From Winogradskyella luteola (lineage in GTDB: Bacteria > Bacteroidota > Bacteroidia > Flavobacteriales > Flavobacteriaceae), in assembly GCF_019203985.1 (NCBI RefSeq), contig NZ_JAGSPD010000001.1, positions 62,001-126,000 of the forward strand: DNA of 64,000 nt. Reading direction: 5' to 3'. Position numbers and translations under genes: made by a program. Positions 53,352-61,252 of this stretch are shown here, in pieces (within the stretch, counting starts at the first letter, position 1; each line of letters opens with the position of its first letter). Under the pieces are notes generated by a model. The model made no database searches and was not told the origin of the DNA. It worked only from the letters and a program-made list of their open reading frames with translations.

Positions 53352-54398
53352 TTAGACTTTAACAACGCTCTTTTTTGATCTGTACGCTGGAAAAAAATCA
53401 ATATTACTTATTTCTGAATCTTCACCAAGCACATTATTTGTTATTGTTCGGTATGGCTCTTCATTGACAATGTACTTCCAAGTCTTAAACTCTTTGAAGT
53501 CTTTTGAAAAACCGCTTTTAAACTTAAAAAGAGAATCTTCCCTACTTCCTAAACCTCCACCTAGATTGAAGTATTTGTAACCCTCATTAGTAGATTTAAT
53601 ACGCATTTCATCAATAATCAGTTTAATGGGGTTGAGCTCAAAATGATCTTCGCTCAATCCTGATAAGTGGTACTGAACAATATTATCTTTTTTCATAAAC
53701 ATAGAAGCTCCTATGATTTCTTGTGTTTCATTATAAATACACAGGGACAATTCAGACTTATATTCATTACTTAATAAAATCTTACGGTAATAGTCATCAC
53801 TGAAAAAATAATTATCATCTGCATCAACGCGTTTCATATTTTTATGATATAGGCGAATAAAATCATTGAGATGCTCGTCTAAATTTCCTTCTATTACGGT
53901 ACAAGATCTTCGCGATTTATTCAAATATGTTTTTAATCGTCTATTAAACTTTGCCCTTTGGTTTTCAATGGTGTCGGTTAAATCAATATTAACAACCTTT
54001 CCTAAAGTATTAACTTTACCTAATCCATTTAGGATCATCTCTTGATGCTCAATGTAAGGATGTAATCTAGAAAATACAGAAACTATATTATGCTTATAAA
54101 AAAAGGCATTAAGCTCTTTTTGAAAGTTGTCTACATCAATATCCCCATTAGTCTGCTGTACCAATGGCCCTGCATATCCATATACAGAAGTTGCATCCTT
54201 ATAGTTTGTGTTGTCAATATTTCTAATGAGCAACGGAATCAATATAGATGTTTGACCATCACTATACTTTAAAAGTACAGGCTGCTCCTCTTCATTTTTG
54301 GAGAGACAATGATAGTCGTAACTATAATAAAAATCTGAATTGGCCACTAAAGCAATTTGCTTCCTCCAAGCTTCCTTATCTTTTATTGCTTCAATCAT
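53352..54398 (-). CDS. FemAB/GNAT-like acyltransferase
   Basis: 348 residues of double-GNAT design. The N-terminal half is divergent, and the C-terminal half shows FNRRLKTYLNKSRRS, IIGASMFMKKDNIVQYHLSGL and YFNLGGGLGSREDSLFKFKSGF, the pattern of FemAB/BioF2-like proteins that use aminoacyl-tRNA or acyl-CoA donors. Whether it acts on peptidoglycan or another amine is unknown. The neighbours (aminotransferase, acyl-CoA-dehydrogenase-like flavoprotein) suggest a modification pathway. Confidence 0.75.
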   Translation of the reverse strand: MIEAIKDKEAWRKQIALVANSDFYYSYDYHCLSKNEEEQPVLLKYSDGQTSILIPLLIRNIDNTNYKDATSVYGYAGPLVQQTNGDIDVDNFQKELNAFFYKHNIVSVFSRLHPYIEHQEMILNGLGKVNTLGKVVNIDLTDTIENQRAKFNRRLKTYLNKSRRSCTVIEGNLDEHLNDFIRLYHKNMKRVDADDNYFFSDDYYRKILLSNEYKSELSLCIYNETQEIIGASMFMKKDNIVQYHLSGLSEDHFELNPIKLIIDEMRIKSTNEGYKYFNLGGGLGSREDSLFKFKSGFSKDFKEFKTWKYIVNEEPYRTITNNVLGEDSEISNIDFFPAYRSKKSVVKV

Positions 54399-54471
54399 TT
54401 TATAGCTAATTATATTATTTTGAAATTGAAAAAGATTTTTCCTAAGTTTAAATATTCAGAATAAAATAAAA

Positions 54472-55686
54472 CTATATTCTAAACATTGCTCCCTTGGGCT
54501 TAATACCTAGGTAAGCCATACCAGCTTGATTCATCCAATGGGGCTGTACAATGCCATGTTGCAAAACAGCATGAACATCTCTGTGTGCTCTTTCAATTTT
54601 ATTTTCAGTATATAATGAAACCGTACCCGCTGCTGCATAAATTTCTGTGACCATAGATCTCGCAGTCGTTGCTGCCTGTATGGATGCAGACCATACATCG
54701 GCGAGTTGTTTGTCTGTATATGTATTTCCATTTACGGACTCATCCCATAAAACAGAAACTGAATTGTGTAATTGACATCTCATAGAACTCAGTAATGTTT
54801 TGCTTTTTGCAACAACACTTTGAATTCTATCTCTATCTCTTAAATCCGGGTTTTTACCTGGTGTGATTTTTTCAAAGCATATTCTTATAAGATCATCCAT
54901 TGCTGCTTTAAATATCCCCAGAGCAATAGCAGCATTGCCCGCAGCATTTAAACAACCTATTGGTAGACGACTGTAGGGATTATCAATCGCTACTGGACTA
55001 TCAAAATCTACGGCATAAGCTTCTTTAACAAAATGATTATCTACTTTCACATCATGGCTACCCGTACCTCTTAATCCACCAACATGCCATGTATCAATAA
55101 TTTCGATGGCTTCTCTAGGAATAAAAAACAACTTTAAATTTGCTCCTGGCCCTAAAGTAGATGGCAAACCTTTACCTGTTACCAAACAACGTAGAACAAA
55201 CCAATCTGATATTTGGCATCCAGACACTAAAGTCCATCTTCCAGAAACGTTATAACCTCCCGGAACTATTTCTGCAACACCTTCTGGACGTGCAGAGTTA
55301 GCATATACATGTGACGGATCGTTGTAAATCTCTCTCATGCTATCCTCATCAAGATAGCGTCCAAAAGTACAAGCCAAATGGTTATTCCAAACACTCCAAC
55401 CAACTGCAGCTTCACTACTACTTAATACCTCATATGATTTTAATAGTTCTACTGGATTATCTTCCCAACCCCCAAGAAATCTTGGTAATCCCAATCTAAA
55501 CAGTCCCGTTTCCTTAATGTGGTCTACTAGTTTTGGCGCTAATCGTCTTAAATCTTCTGTTTCGTCGCGATGCGATACTGCAGTTTCATAAACCTCTTTA
55601 GCGGCATCAGAAGGTAAAATTGTCATAATGTCTGTAGCTGATTCGTGCATAATTATATTTTTAGATGGATGATTAAGGTGTATCAT
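54472..55686 (-). CDS. Acyl-CoA-dehydrogenase-fold flavoprotein (group D monooxygenase-like)
   Basis: About 404 residues from ATG 55686; a later ATG at 55650 is also plausible. The N-terminal domain shows LAPKLVDHIKETGLFRLGLPRFLGGWE, the middle SGRWTLVSGCQISDWFVLRC and VGGLRGTGSHDV, and the C-terminal helical domain ends RDVHAVLQHGIVQPHW. This is the pattern of DszC/HsaA-like flavin-dependent oxygenases rather than fatty-acid dehydrogenases; no reductase partner is next to it except possibly the nitroreductase. The substrate is unknown. Confidence 0.8.
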   Translation of the reverse strand: MIHLNHPSKNIIMHESATDIMTILPSDAAKEVYETAVSHRDETEDLRRLAPKLVDHIKETGLFRLGLPRFLGGWEDNPVELLKSYEVLSSSEAAVGWSVWNNHLACTFGRYLDEDSMREIYNDPSHVYANSARPEGVAEIVPGGYNVSGRWTLVSGCQISDWFVLRCLVTGKGLPSTLGPGANLKLFFIPREAIEIIDTWHVGGLRGTGSHDVKVDNHFVKEAYAVDFDSPVAIDNPYSRLPIGCLNAAGNAAIALGIFKAAMDDLIRICFEKITPGKNPDLRDRDRIQSVVAKSKTLLSSMRCQLHNSVSVLWDESVNGNTYTDKQLADVWSASIQAATTARSMVTEIYAAAGTVSLYTENKIERAHRDVHAVLQHGIVQPHWMNQAGMAYLGIKPKGAMFRI

Positions 55687-55852
55687 CAAAATTTTACATA
55701 ATTTAATTATATAGCTGAATTTTAATTCTTAGGGAAAATTACTTTACATAGGTGTCAATAAAATTCAGGGCTTTATACGTCGAAGGTATTATTTAAAAGT
55801 AGAACACTTGATAATTAATTGTTTAAATGCTAAAAAAATTGATGAAATAAAA

Positions 55853-55877
55853 AAACCAAGTGCATAACACTTGGTTT
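55853..55877 (-). terminator. tRNA-Ser terminator
   Basis: On the minus strand AAACCAAGTG and CACTTGGTTT form a 10-bp stem with a five-base loop, followed by a T run. It starts six bases after the tRNA end. Confidence 0.9.
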
Positions 55878-55882
55878 CTTTG

Positions 55883-55967
55883 CGGAGAAAGAGGGATTCG
55901 AACCCCCGGAGGTGTGACCCTCGCTGGTTTTCAAGACCAGTGCATTCGACCACTCTGCCATTTCTCC
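55883..55967 (-). tRNA. tRNA-Ser (anticodon UGA)
   Basis: 85 bases with GGAGAAA / TTTCTCC acceptor, a long variable arm, anticodon loop CTTGAAAA giving TGA, and the T-loop GGGTTCGAATCCC. The encoded 3' end continues as GCA, so CCA is not fully encoded. It has its own promoter and terminator. Confidence 0.97.
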
Positions 55968-55978
55968 TAATGAGGGTG

Positions 55979-56008
55979 CAAATATAAAATCCTTTTTGAA
56001 GTAGGCAA
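55979..56008 (-). promoter_or_regulatory. tRNA-Ser promoter
   Basis: On the minus strand TTG (56008-56006) and TATATTTG (55986-55979) are separated by 19 bases, the Bacteroidota consensus. The tRNA starts about 12 bases beyond the -7 element. Confidence 0.75.
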
Positions 56009-56139
56009 AGGTTTTTTTCTAGTTTTTTGATAAATTCAATTTAGAGATTTAAAACTCAAAATTAGCATCATTTAAATTAGCATTGTATTTTTCGGCACAA
56101 TATATGCTAACTTAACTTTGTTATCGTAAATCAATCTTT

Positions 56140-56919
56140 ATGAAATACTATATTTTTTTAGTAATGGTACTTTTGAGTCTTAACGGTATCACCCAAAATA
56201 AGACCATAGCATTTGGCGAAAAATTAGTTTATACTGCTTCTTACAATATGTCTGGTTTATTGACAGATATTGCTCAGGTAAAAATGGAAACCAGTGAAGT
56301 TAAAACATCAAAAAGTACACTGATGCGTTTAAAGTGTACGGCCACTACTTATAAGAAATGGGATAATTTCTTTAAAATTAGGGATTTGTACGAGAGCTAT
56401 GTTAACCCAAAAACGCTGACTCCCTATTTGTACAAGAGAGATATTAGCGAAGGCGGTTACTATAAGTTTATGCAATATAAATACAATCACAAATCGCAAT
56501 TGGTAAAAAGCTTAAAGCGTAAAAAAAATAGTGAAGGTGAAACTTGGGATGAAAACAAAACCGTAAAGATCAATGCTTCTACAAAAGACATTGTAAGCAC
56601 ATTATACTATATTAGAAACTTGGATATCCACAAAGCAACCCCTGGAGATCAACAAAATTTTACAGTTCTCTTTGATAACATAGAAAAGACAATTTCGGTA
56701 AAGTATATTGGCAAAGAAACCATATCGACCAAAATAGGTTCTAAAGAATGTTACAAATTGGCAATATCCATAAAAGGTAGCGATATTTTAAAAGGTAGTA
56801 ATTCTAATCTATTATGGCTAACCGCTGATGCTAATAAAATTCCTGTATATGCCAAGTTTAAAATTCCAGTAGGTAATGGTGAATTAAAAATAGTTTCAGC
56901 TACAGGACTAAAAAATTAA
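56140..56919 (+). CDS. DUF3108 secreted protein
   Basis: 259 residues. A signal peptide (MKYYIFLVMVLLSLNGITQ) precedes a DUF3108 pattern: FGEKLVYTASYNMSGLLTDIAQV, LYESYVNPKTLTPYLYKRDI, DIVSTLYYIRNLDI and GKETISTKIGSKECYKLAI. The family is periplasmic or outer-membrane associated and beta-rich. Function is unknown. A TAACTTTG -7-like site lies at 56113-56120. Linked on the same strand to a small membrane protein and to M28 peptidases. Confidence 0.85.
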   Translation: MKYYIFLVMVLLSLNGITQNKTIAFGEKLVYTASYNMSGLLTDIAQVKMETSEVKTSKSTLMRLKCTATTYKKWDNFFKIRDLYESYVNPKTLTPYLYKRDISEGGYYKFMQYKYNHKSQLVKSLKRKKNSEGETWDENKTVKINASTKDIVSTLYYIRNLDIHKATPGDQQNFTVLFDNIEKTISVKYIGKETISTKIGSKECYKLAISIKGSDILKGSNSNLLWLTADANKIPVYAKFKIPVGNGELKIVSATGLKN

Positions 56920-56923
56920 TCAA

Positions 56924-57259
56924 ATGAAAAAGCTATTTATCATTTTAGGTTTTATCACAGCTATCTTGGCGGAGATCTTAGCAGTAACTCCACTTTCAAA
57001 TTTAGCAATAGCACCTATAATTGTTGCTTTTTTAAGTGGGTTGGCAATACTTTTCATTTCAAAAAAGGAAAAAACCAAAACCAAAACCATACAATATATT
57101 TACCTCTTGGTTATCATTGCGTTAGGCTTAACCATTTACAAAGCAGTATTTAATACCTCCGAAATTGGTGATACCGAACAGTTAGAACAACGTGAAGAGG
57201 AAAACCTAAAAGACTCAAAAGAAATTCTTGATGATTTAGAGATTGATGAGAATTTATAA
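56924..57259 (+). CDS. Small membrane protein with acidic tail
   Basis: 111 residues. Three hydrophobic segments (LFIILGFITAILAEILAV, IAPIIVAFLSGLAILFI, IYLLVIIALGLTIY) are followed by an acidic tail (QLEQREEENLKDSKE). It begins four bases after the DUF3108 gene. No family is recognised. Confidence 0.65.
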   Translation: MKKLFIILGFITAILAEILAVTPLSNLAIAPIIVAFLSGLAILFISKKEKTKTKTIQYIYLLVIIALGLTIYKAVFNTSEIGDTEQLEQREEENLKDSKEILDDLEIDENL

Positions 57260-57326
57260 AATTTCATTCGGATTGTAAGAAAAAATATTACCTATTTATC
57301 TATTTTTGCGCAAATCAATCAGTTAG

Positions 57327-58364
57327 ATGAAAGTTTTAGTCGCCTCTGCACTTATTTTAATTGGGTCTTGTTCTACACTTAGACATAGCGAAAAAATAGA
57401 TAATCTTAAGAACAGTATTTCTTATGATGATGAAACTGTGGTTAATCAATATTTAAACACTATTGATCCCGAAGAGTTAAAGATTCATATTGAAGAAGTG
57501 TCTTCAGATAAATATAAGGGTAGAATGACTGGTGAGGAAGGTCATAACCAAGTTTGTGACTACATAAGGAATTATTACAAATCCCAGAGTATTAAGGCTC
57601 CAGAGACGCATCCGGATTACTACCAAAAAGTTCCAAAAGATGCGTTGCCAGACGAGCTTAACGAATCTCAAAACGTCATAGCATACATAGAAGGCTCTGA
57701 GTTTCCAGACGAATATGTTTACATCTCCGCACATTCCGATCACGAAGGTATTATTGACGGCGAAATTTATCCTGGTGCTGACGATAATGGATCAGGTACA
57801 GCCGCAGTATTGGAAATGGCCGAAGCATTTAAAAAAGCAGTAGAAAACGGTCACAGACCAAAGCGGAGCGTTGTTTTTTTACATGTTACAGCTGAAGAGG
57901 TTGGACTTCATGGATCTCGTTATTACACTAATAATCCTATTTTTTCAATTGAAAACACAGTTGCCACATTAAATATAGATATGATTGGTCGTGTGGATGA
58001 AAGAAACAAAGAAAAAAACAATGAAAATTATATCTATGTTATTGGAGCTGATCGCATAAGTACTGAGCTCGATTTTATTATACAAGAGGCTAATTCAGAA
58101 TTTGTAAATCTAGATTTAGATTATAAATTCAATGACGAAAGGGATACAAACCGTTATTATTATAGGTCAGATCATTATAATTTTGCACTAAAGGGAGTTC
58201 CGGTTGTCTTTTTCTTTAATGGCGAACACGAAGATTATACCAAACCTACAGACACAGCAGATAAAATCAATTATCAGCTTTTAGCCAAGCGCACAAAACT
58301 TATCTTTGCAACGGCTTGGTATTTAGCGAATTCCCCAAATCGTTTAACCGTAGAAGTCATCTAA
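57327..58364 (+). CDS. M28 family zinc peptidase, short lipoprotein form
   Basis: 345 residues. A lipobox (LIGSCSTL) anchors it. The M28 zinc ligands are all visible: SAHSDHEG, GADDNGSGTAAV, TAEEVGLHGSRY, LNIDMIGRVD and RSDHYNF. Catalytic Glu lies in AEE. It probably acts as an aminopeptidase in the periplasm or on the surface. It lacks the PA domain that its neighbour keeps. A TATTTTTG -7 element at 57301-57308 sits just before the start. Confidence 0.9.
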   Translation: MKVLVASALILIGSCSTLRHSEKIDNLKNSISYDDETVVNQYLNTIDPEELKIHIEEVSSDKYKGRMTGEEGHNQVCDYIRNYYKSQSIKAPETHPDYYQKVPKDALPDELNESQNVIAYIEGSEFPDEYVYISAHSDHEGIIDGEIYPGADDNGSGTAAVLEMAEAFKKAVENGHRPKRSVVFLHVTAEEVGLHGSRYYTNNPIFSIENTVATLNIDMIGRVDERNKEKNNENYIYVIGADRISTELDFIIQEANSEFVNLDLDYKFNDERDTNRYYYRSDHYNFALKGVPVVFFFNGEHEDYTKPTDTADKINYQLLAKRTKLIFATAWYLANSPNRLTVEVI

Positions 58365-58488
58365 TGTTAAAGTCTGTTAAAAGAGATTTGCCCCTTATCA
58401 CTAGCCTACACGATTTTCGTAATTTTAATGCATAATTTAAAGTAAGCCATAACTTTCTTTAAACAGTAAATATTCTAATTATATTAAA

Positions 58489-60066
58489 ATGAAAAAGTTA
58501 TTAATCCTGTTTGCCTTAGGTATATTTTTAGGCTGTGGTACATCATCAAAAAACAATACATCTTCCGTACAAATAAATAGCAAAAAGTTAGCAGATCCAT
58601 CTGAGTTTGCAGCTTCTATTACAACAGACGAGTTAAAAACCATGCTATATAAATATGCTTCAGATGAATTTGAAGGAAGAGAAACTGGCGAAAAAGGTCA
58701 GAAATTGGCCGTAGAATATTTAAAAGAACAATATAAAGCTATGGGAATTGAATCACCTCTCAAAGGCGATGATTATTTTCAAGAAGTACCATTAGAAAAG
58801 CAAAGTGTCTCTGAAGCAAAAATCTCAGTAAACGGAAAAAACTTTGATAGTTTTAAAGACCATATCGTATTAAGAACACCTAGCAATATTACTATTTCTA
58901 TAGATGAAATTGTTTATGTTGGCTACGGTATTGATGCGGACAACTATTCCGATTATAAAAACATAGATGTTAAAGGAAAAATAGTATTGGCAAAAGCTGG
59001 TGAACCAAAAGATGATACTGGTAATTATATTACCTCAGGCAGCGCAGAAGACACAAAATGGTCTGGTGGTCGTCAGTCATTATCCAGTAAAAGAGATGCA
59101 GCAAAAGATAACGGTGCAAAAGGGTTAATATATATGGACAGTGTCCTGTTTTTGAGATATGCACCTTATTACCAAAGACAAGCAGCTGCTGGTGCTTTTG
59201 GTCGTTTATCTTTAAAAAATAATGATGAAGACATTATGATGCTTTTAGTAAACGAGAGCTTAGCAAAGGCATTACACGCTTCAATAAACGAAGACCATAC
59301 CTCAAAAACGATTTCAACAAAAATGGATTTAAATATTGAAAATAAGTCTGAAACTATTTCATCTGAAAATGTTGTCGCTTACATTAAAGGTTCAGAGAAA
59401 CCAGATGAAATCGTGGTCATTTCTGCACATTTAGACCACGAAGGAATTAAAGATGAAGACATATATAACGGTGCTGATGATGACGGTTCGGGCACGGTAG
59501 CTATTTTAGAAATTGCCGAAGCCTTTAAAATGGCGGAAAAAGCTGGTTCAGGCCCAAAACGCTCTATTTTATTTTTGCATGTTACAGGTGAAGAAAAAGG
59601 CCTTTTAGGCTCTAGACACTACACCGATAACGACCCAATTTTTCCATTAGAAAATACAGTTGCCAACCTCAACATTGACATGATTGGCCGTACGGATCCA
59701 AAGCGAAAAGAAGGAGATAGAAATTATATATATCTTATAGGAAGTGATAAGTTAAGTACAGAATTACACAATATTTCCGAAGAAGTGAACGCCAAGTATT
59801 GCAATGTAGAATTAGATTACACCTATAATGATGATAACGACCCAAATCGTTTTTATTACAGATCTGACCATTATAACTTTGCAAAGAATAATATTCCTGT
59901 AATCTTCTATTTTAATGGCACACACGATGATTACCATAAACCAACTGATACAGCTGACAAGATCGAATATGATTTGTTAGAGAACAGAACACGCTTGGTA
60001 TTCCATACTGCTTGGGAAGTAGCTAATAGAGATGATAGAATTATAGTTGATAAGGTTACTGAATAA
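58489..60066 (+). CDS. M28 family zinc peptidase with PA domain, lipoprotein
   Basis: 525 residues. The lipobox GCGTSS follows a short signal peptide. A PA-type insertion is seen around residues 135-270 (DEIVYVGYGIDADNYSDYKN, KGKIVLAKAGEP, NGAKGLIYMDS). The catalytic part has SAHLDHEGIKD, GADDDGSGTVAI, TGEEKGLLGSRHY, NIDMIGRTD and RSDHYNF. It is paralogous to the gene before it. A terminator follows the stop. Confidence 0.92.
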   Translation: MKKLLILFALGIFLGCGTSSKNNTSSVQINSKKLADPSEFAASITTDELKTMLYKYASDEFEGRETGEKGQKLAVEYLKEQYKAMGIESPLKGDDYFQEVPLEKQSVSEAKISVNGKNFDSFKDHIVLRTPSNITISIDEIVYVGYGIDADNYSDYKNIDVKGKIVLAKAGEPKDDTGNYITSGSAEDTKWSGGRQSLSSKRDAAKDNGAKGLIYMDSVLFLRYAPYYQRQAAAGAFGRLSLKNNDEDIMMLLVNESLAKALHASINEDHTSKTISTKMDLNIENKSETISSENVVAYIKGSEKPDEIVVISAHLDHEGIKDEDIYNGADDDGSGTVAILEIAEAFKMAEKAGSGPKRSILFLHVTGEEKGLLGSRHYTDNDPIFPLENTVANLNIDMIGRTDPKRKEGDRNYIYLIGSDKLSTELHNISEEVNAKYCNVELDYTYNDDNDPNRFYYRSDHYNFAKNNIPVIFYFNGTHDDYHKPTDTADKIEYDLLENRTRLVFHTAWEVANRDDRIIVDKVTE

Positions 60067-60087
60067 GCGCAAAAAACACAAAAGATC

Positions 60088-60122
60088 AAAAGCCTTTCAA
60101 TCCGTTTTTTGAAAGGCTTTTT
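60088..60122 (+). terminator. Terminator after the M28 gene
   Basis: AAAAGCCTTTCAA and TTGAAAGGCTTTT pair over an eight-base loop and run into Ts. It lies 21 bases beyond the stop. Confidence 0.9.
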
Positions 60123-60147
60123 ATTTAAAATTAGTTTAAAAAAGGTT

Positions 60148-60177
60148 TTGCAGAAAATTGGAAATAATTTACATTTG
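60148..60177 (+). promoter_or_regulatory. tRNA-His promoter
   Basis: TTG (60148-60150) and TACATTTG (60170-60177) are 19 bases apart and fit the consensus. The tRNA begins 17 bases beyond the -7 element. Confidence 0.75.
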
Positions 60178-60194
60178 CAGTCCTAATTAAAATG

Positions 60195-60268
60195 GTGGTT
60201 GTAGCTCAGCTGGTTAGAGCGTCGGTTTGTGGTACCGAAAGTCGCCGGTTCGAACCCGGTCTTCCACC
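60195..60268 (+). tRNA. tRNA-His (anticodon GUG)
   Basis: About 74 bases. D-arm GCTCAGCTGGTTAGAGC, anticodon stem TCGGT/ACCGA with loop TTGTGGT (GTG), and T-arm GCCGGTTCGAACCCGGT are clear. A G precedes position 1 (at 60194), as expected for G-1. The acceptor arms read GTGGTTG and CTTCCAC, which leaves two adjacent T-T mismatches at pairs 5-68 and 6-67. Confidence 0.93.
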
Positions 60269-60278
60269 CAAAATTAGT

Positions 60279-60306
60279 AAGCCTTTCAGAAATGAAAGGC
60301 TTTTTT
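60279..60306 (+). terminator. tRNA-His terminator
   Basis: AAGCCTTTCA and TGAAAGGCTT pair perfectly over a GAAA loop and are followed by four Ts. Confidence 0.92.
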
Positions 60307-60312
60307 GTTTTT

Positions 60313-61035
60313 CTACTTTAAATCAAACAAAGAATCTACAGCAGGATAACGTTCAACAGTAAAGCCCTCACCATGCTCAACTCCAACTAATCTTCCTAAA
60401 TTACGAGCTCTGTATGCTATACTATCTGTAAAGTTCTTACTCGAAATAGGTGTCTCGGGTTCATCACTATTAGGATCAAAAAACTGGGTTTTATAAGCTA
60501 AAACAGATGCCATTTTCTTATCCATAAATCCAGAAACATCAACGACAATTTCTGGCTCTAAATCTTTCCACTGTATATAGTGATAGACAGCCCTTGGCCT
60601 CCAGGCTTTCTGGATTGTAGTTTCATCTTGATGTACAGTTTCTATTTTCCGCAATCCACTCAAAAAACAAGCATCACTAACCAATTGGCTACCTTTACCG
60701 TGGTCTATATGTCTGTCTTCTATTGCATTACAAATCACAATTTCTGGTTTATAATAACGAATCATCTTAATCAATTCTATTTGATGCGCTTTGTCGTTTT
60801 TAAAAAACCCATCTGCGAATCGCATATTCACTCTAGAGTGCACTCCTAAAATTTTGGCGGCATTAAATGCTTCTTCATCACGTGTCTCTGCTGTACCACG
60901 CGTTCCTAATTCACCACGTGTTAAATCTATAATACCAACTTTTTTGCCATTGGCAACTTCCTTTGCAATGGTTGCCCCGCATCCTAATTCTACATCATCT
61001 GGGTGTGCTCCAATAGCCAAAATGTCTAATTTCAT
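60313..61035 (-). CDS. bshB1: Bacillithiol biosynthesis deacetylase BshB1
   Basis: 240 residues from the ATG at 61035 (MKLDILAIGAHPDD); an upstream ATG at 61062 would add nine. The LmbE/PIG-L motif AHPDDVELGCGA provides zinc ligands, with RHIDHGKGS completing the site. It removes the acetyl group from GlcNAc-malate in bacillithiol synthesis, known in many Bacteroidota. Convergent with tRNA-His. Confidence 0.93.
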   Translation of the reverse strand: MKLDILAIGAHPDDVELGCGATIAKEVANGKKVGIIDLTRGELGTRGTAETRDEEAFNAAKILGVHSRVNMRFADGFFKNDKAHQIELIKMIRYYKPEIVICNAIEDRHIDHGKGSQLVSDACFLSGLRKIETVHQDETTIQKAWRPRAVYHYIQWKDLEPEIVVDVSGFMDKKMASVLAYKTQFFDPNSDEPETPISSKNFTDSIAYRARNLGRLVGVEHGEGFTVERYPAVDSLFDLK

Positions 61036-61252
61036 AAAACTATTACTTTTCTGTGATGCCAAAAATATTAAAAAGAAGGCAGTTTATAGATTTCTTTTTA
61101 TTTCGCAAACGGTTTCGTTTAAATTATTTTCTTATTTCATAGAAAACAAATCATAATAATTGAATAATTCGCAATTCCTATAAAGCATGACATTCGTCAT
61201 AATAATTGCCTTGTATTGACAGTAACTTTACACTATAATTATAAAGCATATT

